Below are positions 24,339 through 36,271 of a stretch of 60,181 nt of DNA, piece by piece. Numbering within the stretch: the first letter of the stretch is position 1; each line of letters begins with the position of its first letter. The DNA is from Helochares maculicollis (taxonomy: Eukaryota; Arthropoda; Insecta; Coleoptera; Hydrophilidae): positions 1-60,181 of the forward strand of contig JAWQRO010000083.1 of assembly GCA_033557835.1 (NCBI GenBank), read 5' to 3'. Below the pieces are notes generated by a model. That model was not told the DNA's origin, searched no databases, and worked only from the letters and a program-made list of their open reading frames with translations. A program made the translations under genes and the position numbers.

Positions 24339-26569
24339 CTATGGACTCTGAGGGCTGATTGTACATTGTTAATAATATAAAACTTGCTTGTAATTAATTA
24401 AATTAATATTTAAAATTATTTGATTTATATATTCCCATATATTATACTACTCAATGAAAGACAGTTACCAAAGAAAATTTTACCTCGTGGTTTTGAAGAA
24501 TCTCCATGTTTTGAGAACTCCTGAATTCAATTGATCAATTTTGGCATAATGTGTGCATATGAGTCTTACCAATAAGAGTTCACAACTATCTAAAATCTGT
24601 TTTTTACCAGAAATTCATAACAAAATATGCCATTTATGTTCGTAATGAGTTCCACAAAAGTTCCAACATATAAGATTTATATAAGATTTCTAAGATTTTT
24701 ATTCGGTATAAATAGTACTTTTGCAAATATATGCAATTTTGTATACTTTAACATGTGTTGTCACTTTGTGCCTGGCGACCTTTATATTTGAAGCATTACA
24801 ATAAGAAGTATTAACTGATCTTTCAAGGATTCTATGTTCACAAAAGAGTCTTACTAAATATAAATGAAACTATCCTAAGAAACTGTTGCTGTTTTCAAAT
24901 ATAAAACTAACATAGCATAATTGAAATTATTTAAATAATTCAATGTATAGTCTGTATCTAAATCACTGAAACTAAAATTGAATCAACATAAATCAAATGT
25001 AGGCTATTTTATTTCTTAGATTGCTAATATCAAAAGTTCTCATAAGTTTGGTAGCATGTATCACATATTTTTAAATGTTCTATAAAATTTGTTTTTTTAT
25101 GAAGATCACGTCAACTTGGAATAACGCAGCAATGTTTCCTGGGCGACGTAAAAATCACTAATACATAACATTGCCCTTAATATAGTTGGCAGATAGAATA
25201 AATTTAATTGTAAGTGATGTGTAAAAACAAAATTAAATCAGCATATTAAGTTATAAAAGCTATAAAAACAAGTGAAATAACACATTGAACTGAATAAATT
25301 AAAATAATTTCCCATCAAAGAGTGGGGTTTTGCTATCAAAAAGCTAAGTGAAACCCATCTAGATGATTTTTATTACATCTTATTGTAATAAATGTATTCG
25401 TTGCCAAGTTTACGTCGGGAAATAAAATTAAAACGGCAAAGAGCTGGATGCTCATTAAATCCAAGCAATGAGATCAAGCAGAGATCTTTTTCGCATTGCC
25501 TGCTTATTTAATAAGTGAGGCGAATAAGAGTGGAGCAAAGGGTACGATAAACTTTTGACTTCCTTATTATATCGAATGCAAACTAGAGTTTAAAGTTAAA
25601 AATATAAAAATGTTTATTCGTCACGTTTGGCTCCGGAGCATTAGCTCAGTAGCATACAAATGAAACGCTTGAATCGGAAATTCCTCGAGCAACAGTGGTA
25701 ACTTCGGCTAGAGCTACATCAGCTGAATGATACAGAAGTCAATCTATTTTCCTACGGAACATGCTGCAGCCATTTCGCTCTGCAGAGCAGACTCCATTTG
25801 GTTAGATTGAAAAAATTGCGTGTGGTTAAATTCATTCGGGAGACCCTGCAACGTGTTATAGACGATTTCAAATTGAGTTCTCTTGTTGTGTGTTATCCCA
25901 TTGATTTATCTTGATTTTCTCAACAAAATGTGTCCGTGAACTTTGCATATTTTATTGCGGCTGCTTAAATTTGCTTTCGGTGCTCCGTAAATTTGGTTAA
26001 AACTTTGGCCTGTATATAGGGTCTTGTCAATTGTAGGAAACACTCCCGTTTTTCCCACTGAGAAAAAAGTCAACTGTTTTAAAGTGGGTGAGAATACTTT
26101 ATCAAAAAGTTCCACGTTAAATCTTTGTTTTTGAAGGCATAAAAGAAAATAGTAAGAAAATCTCCCGCGAAATACATTGGATTGTGAATGGTTCTAATGG
26201 CCCCTTAGATACGAAGAGAAGATACTCACCAATCACATTCAACTCGAACACTTTGACTTTAACCTCTCAAATTTGTTATACTGTCTTCCGTTTAAGATGT
26301 AGCGAGGAAAGACGAAATTGAGGACATTTGTAAAGTTTACGTTAGAATATATAACACAAAAGAGGCGTCCATTTCTAAGTGAGCTTTAAAGTAACCGTTT
26401 AAAAGAGTAGAGGTTGCTTTTATCTCATGGCGGTTGGGAAGTCTGGAGCGAACGTGAAATGGAAATTAAAAATTTTCCAGCGTTGAGTTCCACAAATAAT
26501 TTCGTTATCGTCATCCTGCTATCATTCACGAAAAGAAGCAAAGTCCATTAATTTTTTCCTTTTATAAAC
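24339..26569. other. AT-rich DNA grading into a more complex island
   Basis: 24339-25410 is AT-rich with nothing recognised. 25420-25910 and 26400-26569 are less AT-rich, with words such as CTGCAGCCATTTCGCTCTGC near 25764-25783. A TTAGCTCAGTAGC word at about 25642 recalls a tRNA A box but has no B box at the right distance. No coding frame is supported. Confidence 0.4.
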
Positions 26570-26644
26570 ATGTCATACCAGACATCCATGAATCGGCTAG
26601 AGCGGATTTTCGATATCGAAACGCCGCCGCCGCCACAGAAATAG
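26570..26644 (+). CDS. possible 24-codon small ORF or exon fragment
   Basis: A short frame runs from ATG 26570 to TAG 26642 and would give MSYQTSMNRLERIFDIETPP followed by PPQK. It stands out because its codons are not AT-driven, it contains four consecutive Pro codons (CCG CCG CCG CCA), and a TTTATAAA word lies just upstream. Alternatively, the pyrimidine-rich run at 26552-26563 and the CAG ending at 26582 could be a 3' splice site, which would make this the last coding piece of a gene. Neither reading has support beyond sequence texture, and no family is recognised. Confidence 0.15.
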   Translation: MSYQTSMNRLERIFDIETPPPPQK

Positions 26645-29600
26645 ACAGGCCATGAGTCCTGTGTCTGATCGAGGAGACGTCGGGTAGCGGTTGCGCAGTT
26701 AACCGCTGTCCTTTAATTAGAGGTGCATTGCATTTTTAAAGAAATCGATGGTGGTAACGAGCCAGAGCGGGCCTGGTGCCTCACAGGTCACGCTCTCTTG
26801 TCTTTCACAACCCCTTCGTTCCAAATGTCACCTCTGTTGATTCTTTCCCTCTACCATTCTCTGTTTATTTGCTCGAGCTGCGGTTTATAGTAGGTTTAAT
26901 GGGATTCGCTTCATCGGCACTTTTTGTTGTGTTTATTTTTAAACAAGATTTAAAACGGTGGAGTATGAGTCGGGGTTTTTTACTTTTTTCAGCGACAGAA
27001 CCACTTCGTAGTACATTATTTGCTCTGACGCTTTCATGCAATATAAATAAGATAAGAAACTGTGGATCTATGTATTTTTTGGTTCTTTTTTAGACAAAGG
27101 TTTTATTGCATTAAAATTTATATGGCAGCTATTCATTTGTGTGTTGATTACTTTAAAATTCCCTTTAATATTTACGATTTTGCAGACTTTAAGCTTGTTG
27201 AAAAGCCATCTAGCGAAATTGTTTAAATTCCCTGCAGGAAACTTAAATTTTAATTTATTTTTGTTTAATAGTTTTTACTTTGATCCAACAAACAAAACTT
27301 TTTTCTCACTTGCGCTTATATGAACGTATCGCGACTGAAACTAGACAACAACTAGACAATTAATAGACAAGTAATCGCATAGTCTGCATAAAATTTTATC
27401 TTAATTACTTCAATATATGCTAATTTAATTTTTTGAATTTTACTGATTTCCGATAATTCCAGAAATTAGGAAATCATCGCTGAAATAACTGTATATACAA
27501 CTATTAAAAAATGAAAAGATTATTCCTTAGACAGGTAACTTTAGAGAGCTTTGTATACGTGGGATTAAGATTGTAAAATTAAAAAATCCATCTTACGTTT
27601 AATAACTTCATAATTTTCAGTAGTTAATGCATATAAATTGAAGTATCTGACGAACTGACTGACATATCAATGCCCATCACCAACCTTTATGTTGAAGAGA
27701 GTGAAAGTTAGTGGTAAAGATTTAAAACGAAAAAAATCTTATTCCGGAAACTACAAATAGCCCTGAAATATAACAAACATCATCTAATTGTTTAGTTGAA
27801 AATAAGATGCAATAGTTAAATACTGATCATTTTCTGGTAGCTTTGCTGAGGCTTTGCAACAACGTCGCTTATGTTGCACATTTGTAATTCTACAATTGAC
27901 TGTTAAAGTAATCAAAATCACTCATTAAAGAATCCTACTGGTATTTCATCGTCTTAATATACCTCAGAAAATAAAGAAAAATAAATTGTAAATTCCCTTG
28001 GAAGCTCTTGCCTACTCAACGTTGAGCTTTTTTCACACCATTTAATAAAACCAGTAATTTAGATTACGAATAAAACTTAAGTAGATTATTTCGCTTTTCA
28101 GTGTCATCCATTATGATCATCAGAGATGTAGACTAATAATCTGTTGTAGTATTGATATAGATATCTAGGGGAAAATGCTTGTAAGTGTATTTAAGAATGG
28201 AGAGTGCAATTCAAGATGTGAGCATAAATTAGAAAGAAGTAATGTGAAGCGTTTAAATTTAAAGCAACACTTTAATATATAACACAGTAAGAAATACGAG
28301 TATAAAGTCCCAACTCTTTTCTATAGAAAACCCAAAGAATCAACCAATTCAAAGGGATAATTAAAGGACATGAATTTAAACTGAAAGAGAAAACAATAAA
28401 ATAGAGGAAACGTTTTTCTCTTGGTGGCGCTTATTTGTTTTCCGGGCGAGGGGGATAGAAATACAGCGAAATGAAAAAGTACTTATATAAATGACTCAGA
28501 CCAGTTCTAGGGACGTAAAGAACATAAAGCTGGAGAAAAATTTAAGTGATTTGCTGAAAAACTTGCCCCATTTTTTATGGACTAAGATATGAGATGCGAT
28601 AAAGGTCTACGCGGCGTTGCGTTCGTTGGTATCTTTACCGCCCTGAAAAACTTTCTTTTCAATAATATCCACTGAATTAAATTGCTATTTATTTTAGGCC
28701 GTTCGTTCTAGCGAACACCTAATACGTTATTGCTTTTTCCCGGAAAGGAGCTTTCATTTGTAAAGGCTTTAATGCTTTTATGCGAAGAATCGCCTACTTT
28801 TTTGGATGCCCTTCAAAATGTTTACTCTTACTAATGTAAGAAACGTTGCCAGGATGAACGAAAGGCGAAATGTTCTTTTAAATAGAATATTTGCAGCAGA
28901 TATGAAATATGTTTCATATAACTTTTCAGAAGCGCATTGTTTTCGGTTATCTGCCATACAACAGAAGGTAGTCGTTCCGGTTAGCAGATAGTTTTTGCTA
29001 CTGCACGGATAGCTAGAAATTTATCCTTCCATGTACAACCCCGGCTAAGTACAAAAACAATTCTACAAAATATAAACGTAGGTTTCGCATCTTTCCGAGT
29101 TTGTTGTAGTTATCGCTCCCAAATTGGAGGATTAACACACGCTCCTAGTTCATTTTTTATGTATCTGATTATTTTTCTTGCTTTTCTCACCTCCTACTAT
29201 TATTCATCTTAATCGACGGGCCTTCTTTCTTGAAAGCAGCCAATTCTGGCGTCTTAATGATTCATATATTCTTGTTTTGCGCTTAGCCGCTTTCATAACT
29301 CATACTTACTCGCCTCCTATTATTCGTCTAATATATTTCCATCGCTTCCTTAGAAGAGAGCAATTCGATTTCGCGAAAAAGTAATTATCTGCGGAATTCC
29401 CCAAGGAAAGCATGGATAAATGGAGAAAAAATCTGCAGAGGAGGAGTTTTAAATATAAAATCGTGTTTGGTATAAGTTGGATTAACAAATAAAACTCTCC
29501 CCTTATCTTTCGAACTTCCCTTTTTAACATATTCGCTTTGTCAAAGTGACTCCTTATGGGCAATTCCAGGCGCGTTTCAATAATACGACTCTCCGCACTG

Positions 29601-32600
29601 ACACACTTATAGCTTCTTACTCGAATATTCTTCCCGCAGCTGGGTTGTATCTTATGTGTCTACCAGTCCTCCAGAAATTGTTCCCCGTTTGTTTCATCTG
29701 CTTTCTAGTACCAGACGTATGTTACACGCGAGAAACTGCAAAGTCACCCCCACGCAATCCTGAATTTAAGATGTATATATTTAAACTAGAATTTCATTAA
29801 ATAAACTAATGTGATATTCGAAGAACGTTCTGGTTCATATGGGAAGCAGACCCTAAAATAATGGGGTAATAATCTTTTAGGAGCGTGACTTGATTACTTT
29901 AGAACATAAAATGGGCTGCAGGGAAACCTTGTATAAGAATGTCACATTGTGTATTAATTCCAGTTTTCAATAAAGAAAATGAACGATCTTGCAATCTGTT
30001 ATGGGTAATTTACTGATAATTTCTTAATTAAACATTTTATAGGTCGAGTTTTATGCACATGTTTATAATTAGCTTTACTCCTTTTCTATGTTCTGGTTCT
30101 TCTCTTAGCGTCGTAAAATTTCGTTAAAATGTAACGAGCGTAAAACGCAGCTCAGGGTATGATTAAAACTACAGAAAGAACAAAACATATTTTCGTTCAA
30201 TAATAAATATGATTCCCTCCCCTTCAGAATTCCCAAATTGTCCCGGTAAATATTTACCTTCCTTCCTATACTAGGAAAAATGGTATCCAAACTGACAAAT
30301 TATTTAATGATTTCGGGGTTCACGTGTTTACACAGGACGCGTATCTATCTATAGTGAAAAGGAACAGCGGCATTTGCTCGAACCGAACGTTACCAAATTT
30401 TATGCACCATTAAATCAGAGAACAAGCACTTACTAATGTATTTAATTAATTTTGAATGCACGTAAGGAGAGAGAGGAGGCGCAAGATAAGGCGAGAAAAG
30501 ACTAGTTACAGACAGAGAGGTTGAGACAAAATGAAACAGAGGATGGGGAAAGGGGAGTGAAGTAAAGGTAATAATAATTTGTTTGAAAAATCGATACCTT
30601 AAGCAATTCATAGCACTATGTAACCACTTTAAAAGTGAAATTGCTAAACAGATGCTGCGACAGAGCTTTTCTCTTTCTCCATCTTAATATATAGCGAGGA
30701 AGTGGAAACACAATCGGCAAATTCTTGATAAAATTAAGCGGATTGTTTAAACCACTGAAGACGAATGGCTCTTGGGGTATATATCTAAAAGTCTAACCGA
30801 GTATATATCACAGTTGGGAACAGTTAAGATTACGTGTGTAGTTCTCGAAAAAGATTGATTGCTACTAATGGTTAAATGTTTATTTTATTTCTGGCTCATA
30901 CTTTTCATCTTGCTTTATAGCTTGCCTGTCATACTGAGAAATAAATACTTTTGACTTTTATATTATTTTACACTATCTTTGCTTGCGAGAACTCAAGGAA
31001 GATGCTTGAATTATTATTCGCTTCAATAGTAGATATCTGATGACATCTGGAAATTGAGTTCACTAGAATTCCAAAGATTTTCCAAATGATTTTTATTAAC
31101 TTTTTTCATATTTGCCAAAATAAATACGCAAATACAGGGGCGTTCGTTCTCAATATATTCCGTTTATTTATGCGACACTTTGAAAAGCCCTTGGTTGGTC
31201 CACGAAAACGTTTATTTATTTTAAGTAGTAAGTATGAGCTGAGGCAATGTTCCGTGCATCAGTGGAATAAACGCAATTTCTAAGCTCAAATAATACCTTT
31301 AGCTCCTTCTATCTTAAATAGTTTCCTATTAGCTTAAAATACTAGTCCAAAATTACAGCAAACCATGCTTAAGAATTTTTAGTCTAGTTTCATTAAAATA
31401 TTAAGTGACAACGAAAATTATTAAATTTTGCAGAGTTTAAAGAACTTGAATTTGGAATATGAAAATAATTTAAAGATAAAAAATGTAGAGTTTCTACTAA
31501 ATAATAACGAAATTACAAACACCTACACGAGATGCAAAAACAAAAACAAAAGTTTCAATTTTAAGGAAGGGATATTAATTTTTGTAAGTAAATTTTTATG
31601 TAATGAGCAGTTTTATAGTTTATAATATTGAGCGCTTGTAAACACTTTTGGCAAAAGCTTCAATGTTAATAAGGGAATTAAATATTAAAACATGGATCTA
31701 ATTTTACAATATAAATTCATTTATGCCAGTAAAGTCCCATTTCCGGGTTTCACATTTACACGGAACTACTTACTATTGTTAATTTTAGAAAGTTTACAAT
31801 TTTGTAACGTATATTGCAAAACTTGGAATTTTTTAAATTTAAAAAATGAAACTTTTGGTAGTCCTGTCATGCTTAAAATTTGTACCTTTGAGATTTTTGT
31901 TATATTTACCTGAATTTTCAAGACTATTTTACTTGAAAACTATCAAAAACTGTGAAGATAAACAAGTAGTTGCGGTGATTCTACATGCCTAGAAAGTTGA
32001 TACGGATCTAAGATTTTGGAATTATAGCCCTATGACAAATTTCATCTCTCCCCTCACACGATCTAACCTCTATCGTATTTACATATTTTGAGGTGGATTT
32101 TTTTCATGATCCCAATATCTTCCCTTTACTTTCAGAACGAGAAATGTAGCATTGGATGGTGTTAATATCAAGTTAATTTAAAAAGGCTGAAAATGTAAAA
32201 CTATTAAGGATATCGTACTTCTTCGCTTTCGTTTTGTGACTACCCTGATATCATACGCTTTTAATGGGAAGAAAATTATCACGCAAAAAAATTATAATTT
32301 TATGAAAATGTATATCATTTTTTGCTAACAGGTATACCATATGCTTCAGAAAGTAGGTATAAATTTAAAAATATAATAGACTAAACAATGAACAAACTTC
32401 AACATGTACGCAACATAAATGTTCTCTGTAGGTAAACGTGTGATACACGTGAGTACCAAGTAAGCGAAGCTAATGAGTCTTTCTTTCGTTACTGCTCTGG
32501 TATGTCAGCCATTTAATAGCAAAAAAGCAATATAATGCAAAACCTTAATTATTTTTATAAAAAAAGTAGACGCTCTCTATATTTTAATATCTATCTAGCA

Positions 32601-33584
32601 TCAAATCCAAATTGTCAAGTTTGTCACCTGTTTCAGCCAAGCCAATAATTTATTACTCCTAAGAACTTTGTCCAGTATATATTTTTTTATCATTTACAAT
32701 ATTTGGAACAGAATTAATTCCACAAAATTGAAGTAATGAACTAAGAACCCCCCAATGAATGCAGATAAATAGATGAAAAACATTATTTTTTTGTTAGATA
32801 CCAATATAAATCCGCGGTTTGTTTCAAATTATATTTGTATTTGAAAATGTTTCATAAGAAGAACGAGGAAATATCTTTTTATTTTCAAAAGAAGACTGGT
32901 TGTCACATTTTCAAGAATGAAGGTTTTGAGAAATGATGCTCCTCTATTCCGAAAACAAAATGTCTTATTTTTCATTGAAAATTAAATGCATGTTAAGAAT
33001 TTTATCTGCCATTTTCAGCAGTATAACCTTCTTACAAATGAATCAGTCTGCCAACAACTGAGTTACATATTTACAGATACTTCGGAAAGTCAATGTAATA
33101 AGACAAGGCAGAATTCTTCCAGAAAAACTAACAGTTAGCTTTACCTAATTGCATCATCAAAATTTACGGTTTAATTAGACTGTGGCGTGATTAACTAGTA
33201 TCACATCTACAAAAACTCTATTATAATGGTCCAAAATTATGATGCTTTTACTTCAGCAATGCATTTAAAGTTTGCTTAATACAATTTTCAAATATACTCT
33301 TAGGAAGAGTTTACTATACATGTGATACGCTTCAATTTTTGCTGAAAATACAATAATATCCTTGTTTCCCAAACGAACGAAAACTAATTCATCATCGGTT
33401 TTGTTCAGGTTATTCTTTGTGTGCTAAAAAGCCAACAATTCAAGTCGGTTATAGTTTAGCAGGATATGTGAGCCCATTCACCATAAATCATTCGCAGACC
33501 AGAGAGTAAGACCTGCGTTTAAATCAGAATGACCGTACTCGGTCATATATCTTTCGGTTCAAAATATTCTCATTTCCCTTTAGG
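26645..33584. other. long stretch without recognisable genes
   Basis: 26645-26830 continues the less AT-rich island (GTCGGGTAGCGGTTGCGCAG near 26680). After that, AT-rich DNA alternates with mixed patches (28560-29140, 29170-29790, 30300-30580). ORFs such as 26776-27093 (105 codons) and 29546-29800 (84 codons) show no recognisable domain. Near 29190 and 29312 there is a short imperfect repeat of a CTCCTA-TATTATTC word. No RNA gene or mobile element was recognised. Confidence 0.4.
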
Positions 33585-33700
33585 TTTATTTGTTTTAGTG
33601 AGATGTAGGTACGTTTCACGGGTGCGGTATTAGAAGCCGACGCAGCGTGTCTCTTCGTTTCGCTGCCGACGACGCACCACCCCTGTGGCTTCGTAGTAGC
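33585..33700 (-). other. possible minus-strand terminal exon
   Basis: Read on the minus strand, a strong 3' splice-site-like sequence (a run of eight T followed by CGCCTGCAG) ends at 33701. It is followed by 71 nt that are much more GC-rich than the window. With two leading bases, the frame gives YYEATGVVRRRQRNEETRCV then GF and a TAA stop at 33632-33630. An AATAAA lies about 40 nt further on (33590-33585). This combination fits the last exon of a multi-exon gene lying to the right. The peptide is not recognised, and another minus frame is open through the same DNA, so this may be a chance arrangement inside a GC-rich regulatory element. Confidence 0.2.
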
Positions 33701-33721
33701 CTGCAGGCGAAAAAAAAGCAT

Positions 33722-34439
33722 ATAATTTAGAAAATATCAGGTTTTAACTTTCCACGCGACTAGCTTAATACAGAATCGAGAAGTTTACTGGAATTGGCGT
33801 TCTTTTATTTAACTTTTCTACTTATAATAAATTCAAAGTTCCACCATAAACTTATAATGAGTTTGTAATAAAACATCCTTTCTTATCTTGAGCTATTCAT
33901 TATGCTCGACGTAGGTATACACAGAAAAACTTAAATCTGATTATGTATGAAAAAAAGACTGGACCGGAAAATCCGGGTACTTTGACAGAAGATGAGATCC
34001 TGTAAAAGAGAGTTTATTTACGAAAGTCTATACTTAGATGCGAAAGTTTGTGTACTCTTCTTGTTATTTTTTTAATGGCATTAATAGAGTGCGGCTCAAA
34101 AACTCCAACCAGCTTATCTAACCAAAAAAAATTCGTAAACAAGTACGCATAAATGTTGATTTCCACATCAGAACTCATTTAATTTTCTCGTCTATATTAA
34201 CTTACAAACGGTGAAGCAACTAAAATTAAATTTGCTCACACTTCGTTTCCGAAAATATAAGAACATTACAACATGTGCCGAAAAAATAATCTTCCGTTTC
34301 TCATTGAAAATCGGCCAAGTGTAAAATTGAATTGCGAGAAACTCACTTTCTTATGGAAATAATGCGGGAGAGATATTCGCCAGATCCAGGAATTATTTAC
34401 ACTTATAAATTATTCCCTAAGAAATGTACTCCTCCTGAA
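33722..34439. other. AT-rich DNA without recognisable genes
   Basis: Nothing specific recognised on either strand. Confidence 0.5.
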
Positions 34440-34760
34440 CATAATTCACGTGAAATTTTCATATTTCCAGATTAGGCGAGCCGGGCCCTGGTTAAAAGTT
34501 TAGAGCTTTCAAGGTATAATCACTTAATCTGGCGCATTTTAAATGAAGCCTAAAACGTTTGAAAGTAAAATTAATAGCAACGAAATTAACATTTAATTAA
34601 AGCGTACACAAACAAATCTTTAGATTAAAATAAAAGCTTTCTAGAGCCGAAGGGGTCCAATTACATTTTATGTGTGCCATCAGTGCCAACGGGAAATTGG
34701 CCCATAATCCATTTCAAAATTGAAAATGGCTTATCAACAAAGAGATGAAAAAGTTAATAG
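34440..34760. promoter_or_regulatory. enhancer-like island with palindromic E-box and TAATCC
   Basis: Contains the perfect palindrome TCACGTGA (34446-34453), an MiT/TFE or bHLH-Zip type site. It also has an Otx/Bicoid-type core TAATCC (34705-34710) and a related TAATCT word (34525-34530), with a GAGCCGGGCCCTGG block between them. Composition is more balanced than the flanks and no ORF spans it. The regulatory role is inferred. Confidence 0.3.
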
Positions 34761-35457
34761 TGCCTGAACAGAATCGCTGTTGTTGATGGTAAATGCACTT
34801 TTCTATCTGGGCAAAATTGGCATTTTCATTCACTTTTGGGTCAACAAGTTATTGTTTTTACAAAGGACACAAAATTTACCTGTAGATACACGATTTGTTG
34901 GTAGAATAACTCTTGACGAGATAAAAATTTTGTATTTAGAGGTGGTATAATTGTTTTAAAAACTACGTTGACTATGTACTTTAGTGCACACATCCAAATG
35001 TAGATAGTTTCCACGAATTGTTTTAATCTCCATTATTAAATCTATGCATAGACGAATCTATGTAAAAGCGATCTCTATTATGGCATTGGTTTTATCACAT
35101 ATTGTGATGTATTGTAAAAACGTTCATATTTCGAATATCAGAAATATTTTTTCAAAACGATATTTGCTGCTACTTCTTAATTTTGAATATGCGTTATTTG
35201 AAAAGAGACTTAGAAACTGTATGAAATAGTTTTGTACAGTCCTTGAAAAGCCTAAATAAATTGAAGGTGTACTCAAATTGATTGGTTATCAGATATATTT
35301 GTCTTGATAGTTTAACACCACTGAAAAATATAATTTGTGTCTATACAATAATATATTTTTGTCAGTCAAAAATTTTGTTACTAAACGCATTTCTATTTGC
35401 TTAGCTACCATTATATTTCTAATTTAAAATTTAGATTTTTTTGACATCACGTCAAAT

Positions 35458-35585
35458 GAATATTATCTTTTCGTTAAAGGTAGAAACATTGATAAAGATT
35501 GCACTTGTGTGCTCATTTGTTTATGTTATTTTTTATTCTCTGCCGCAAAAGCCATTTTTGAAATTTTTAAGTCAGTTTGCGAATT
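35458..35585 (+). promoter_or_regulatory. upstream region of the decayed defensin relative
   Basis: The word at 35458-35477 matches the live defensin upstream word at 37871-37890 at 19 of 20 positions (GAATATTATCTT, one mismatch, TCGTTAA). The similarity continues through a TGATAA word (35490-35495) and ATTGCA (35498-35503), in the same order as AGATAA and ATTGCA upstream of the live gene. A TGCCGC word is also shared, but where the live gene follows it with TATATAAAA, this copy has only AAAAGCC, so the TATA box is missing. A TCAGT initiator-like word precedes the ATG. Confidence 0.5.
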
Positions 35586-35969
35586 ATGAGAGGCTTTTTA
35601 TTGCTTCTTGAGATATTGTTTTTGATATATGGGTCGTGCATAAATAGAATACCACGTAGTTCTAGAATTGTTTGTTTGACAATAAATTACCATTTGTTGT
35701 GAAAAGTAGTTTGAGATCTTTCAAATCGTATATAACGCTTGGGTGATAAAGAAAAATACCACGGTGCAATATTTCATGTTTTCTATAAGTATTTATCATT
35801 AGCTATTCGAGAACTTGTTTTGTTTTTCTAAAATCAAATTAGTTGGGAAATTACCTTACTGTTCACGAATTACTTTTATTTTACAGATGCGTAGTTTTTA
35901 AGCCAAACACCCAAACCAAATAGTCACAATTTTTGTGGTTCTGCTTTAATTACTGTGGTGTGTAACTGC
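35586..35969 (+). pseudogene. probable defensin pseudogene, degenerate
   Basis: An ATG-AGA start at 35586 opens a 38-codon frame (MRGFLLLLEILFLIYGSCIN and so on) that looks like a signal peptide, as in the live gene, and ends at TGA 35700. The live donor TATAAAG-GTATGT aligns without gaps to TAGAATT-GTTTGT, putting a decayed donor at 35670. A good acceptor (ACTTTTATTTTACAG) ends at 35886. That gives a 217-bp intron against 209 bp in the live gene. The DNA after the acceptor has stops in every phase. It retains only a weak echo of the mature domain: TCAC-x6-TTGTG near 35924-35938 and a TGT-AAC-TGC pair (C-x-C) at 35961-35969, with about 70 nt lost. The promoter and start region make common ancestry likely; the exon 2 match is tentative. 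Confidence 0.4.
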
Positions 35970-36013
35970 AAATTTACCTATAATAAGATAACATTTTGAG
36001 CTACTTTTTGCTC

Positions 36014-36250
36014 AAGTCAGCCTGTAGTAGTCATATTAGTAAGAATATGTAGAGCGAGCTCGTCCAACTCCATAGGATGACCTTGGCTACTTCTATGGGG
36101 TACTTTCATTCGGGAGAAATGTCTTGGGAAATTAATTAAAATTTCACGACATCTATTCTTTTCTGCAGATTGGTTTACATTCTTAAATTCCATACACAAC
36201 ATTTGATACTCTTTCATTTGATAATGATTCGTCCAAGACTTGTCGCAATT
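36014..36250 (-). other. unexplained minus-strand ORF
   Basis: A minus-strand frame of about 79 codons is open between stops at about 36271 and 36014. From the Met at 36217 it reads MKEYQMLCMEFKNVNQSAEK and continues with a balanced set of residues. Its composition is more protein-like than the AT-driven ORFs nearby (few Ile/Phe/Lys runs, several Arg, His, Glu, Asp, Met). No family is recognised. It may be a fragment of an old transposon or an exon whose partners are not visible. Confidence 0.2.
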
Positions 36251-36271
36251 TAAAACAATATTTAATAGGTT

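Noticed and set aside
25636..25660. tRNA-like word TTAGCTCAGTAGC
   Set aside because: The acceptor stem does not pair and no B box follows.
26776..27093. 105-codon ORF
   Set aside because: Hydrophobic, Phe/Leu-rich composition typical of T-rich DNA; no recognisable family and no clear promoter or splice sites.
35845..35855. kB-like word GGGAAATTACC near the defensin relic
   Set aside because: It deviates from GGGRNNYYYY at one of the Y positions, lies inside the presumed intron of the decayed copy and is over 2 kb from the live gene.
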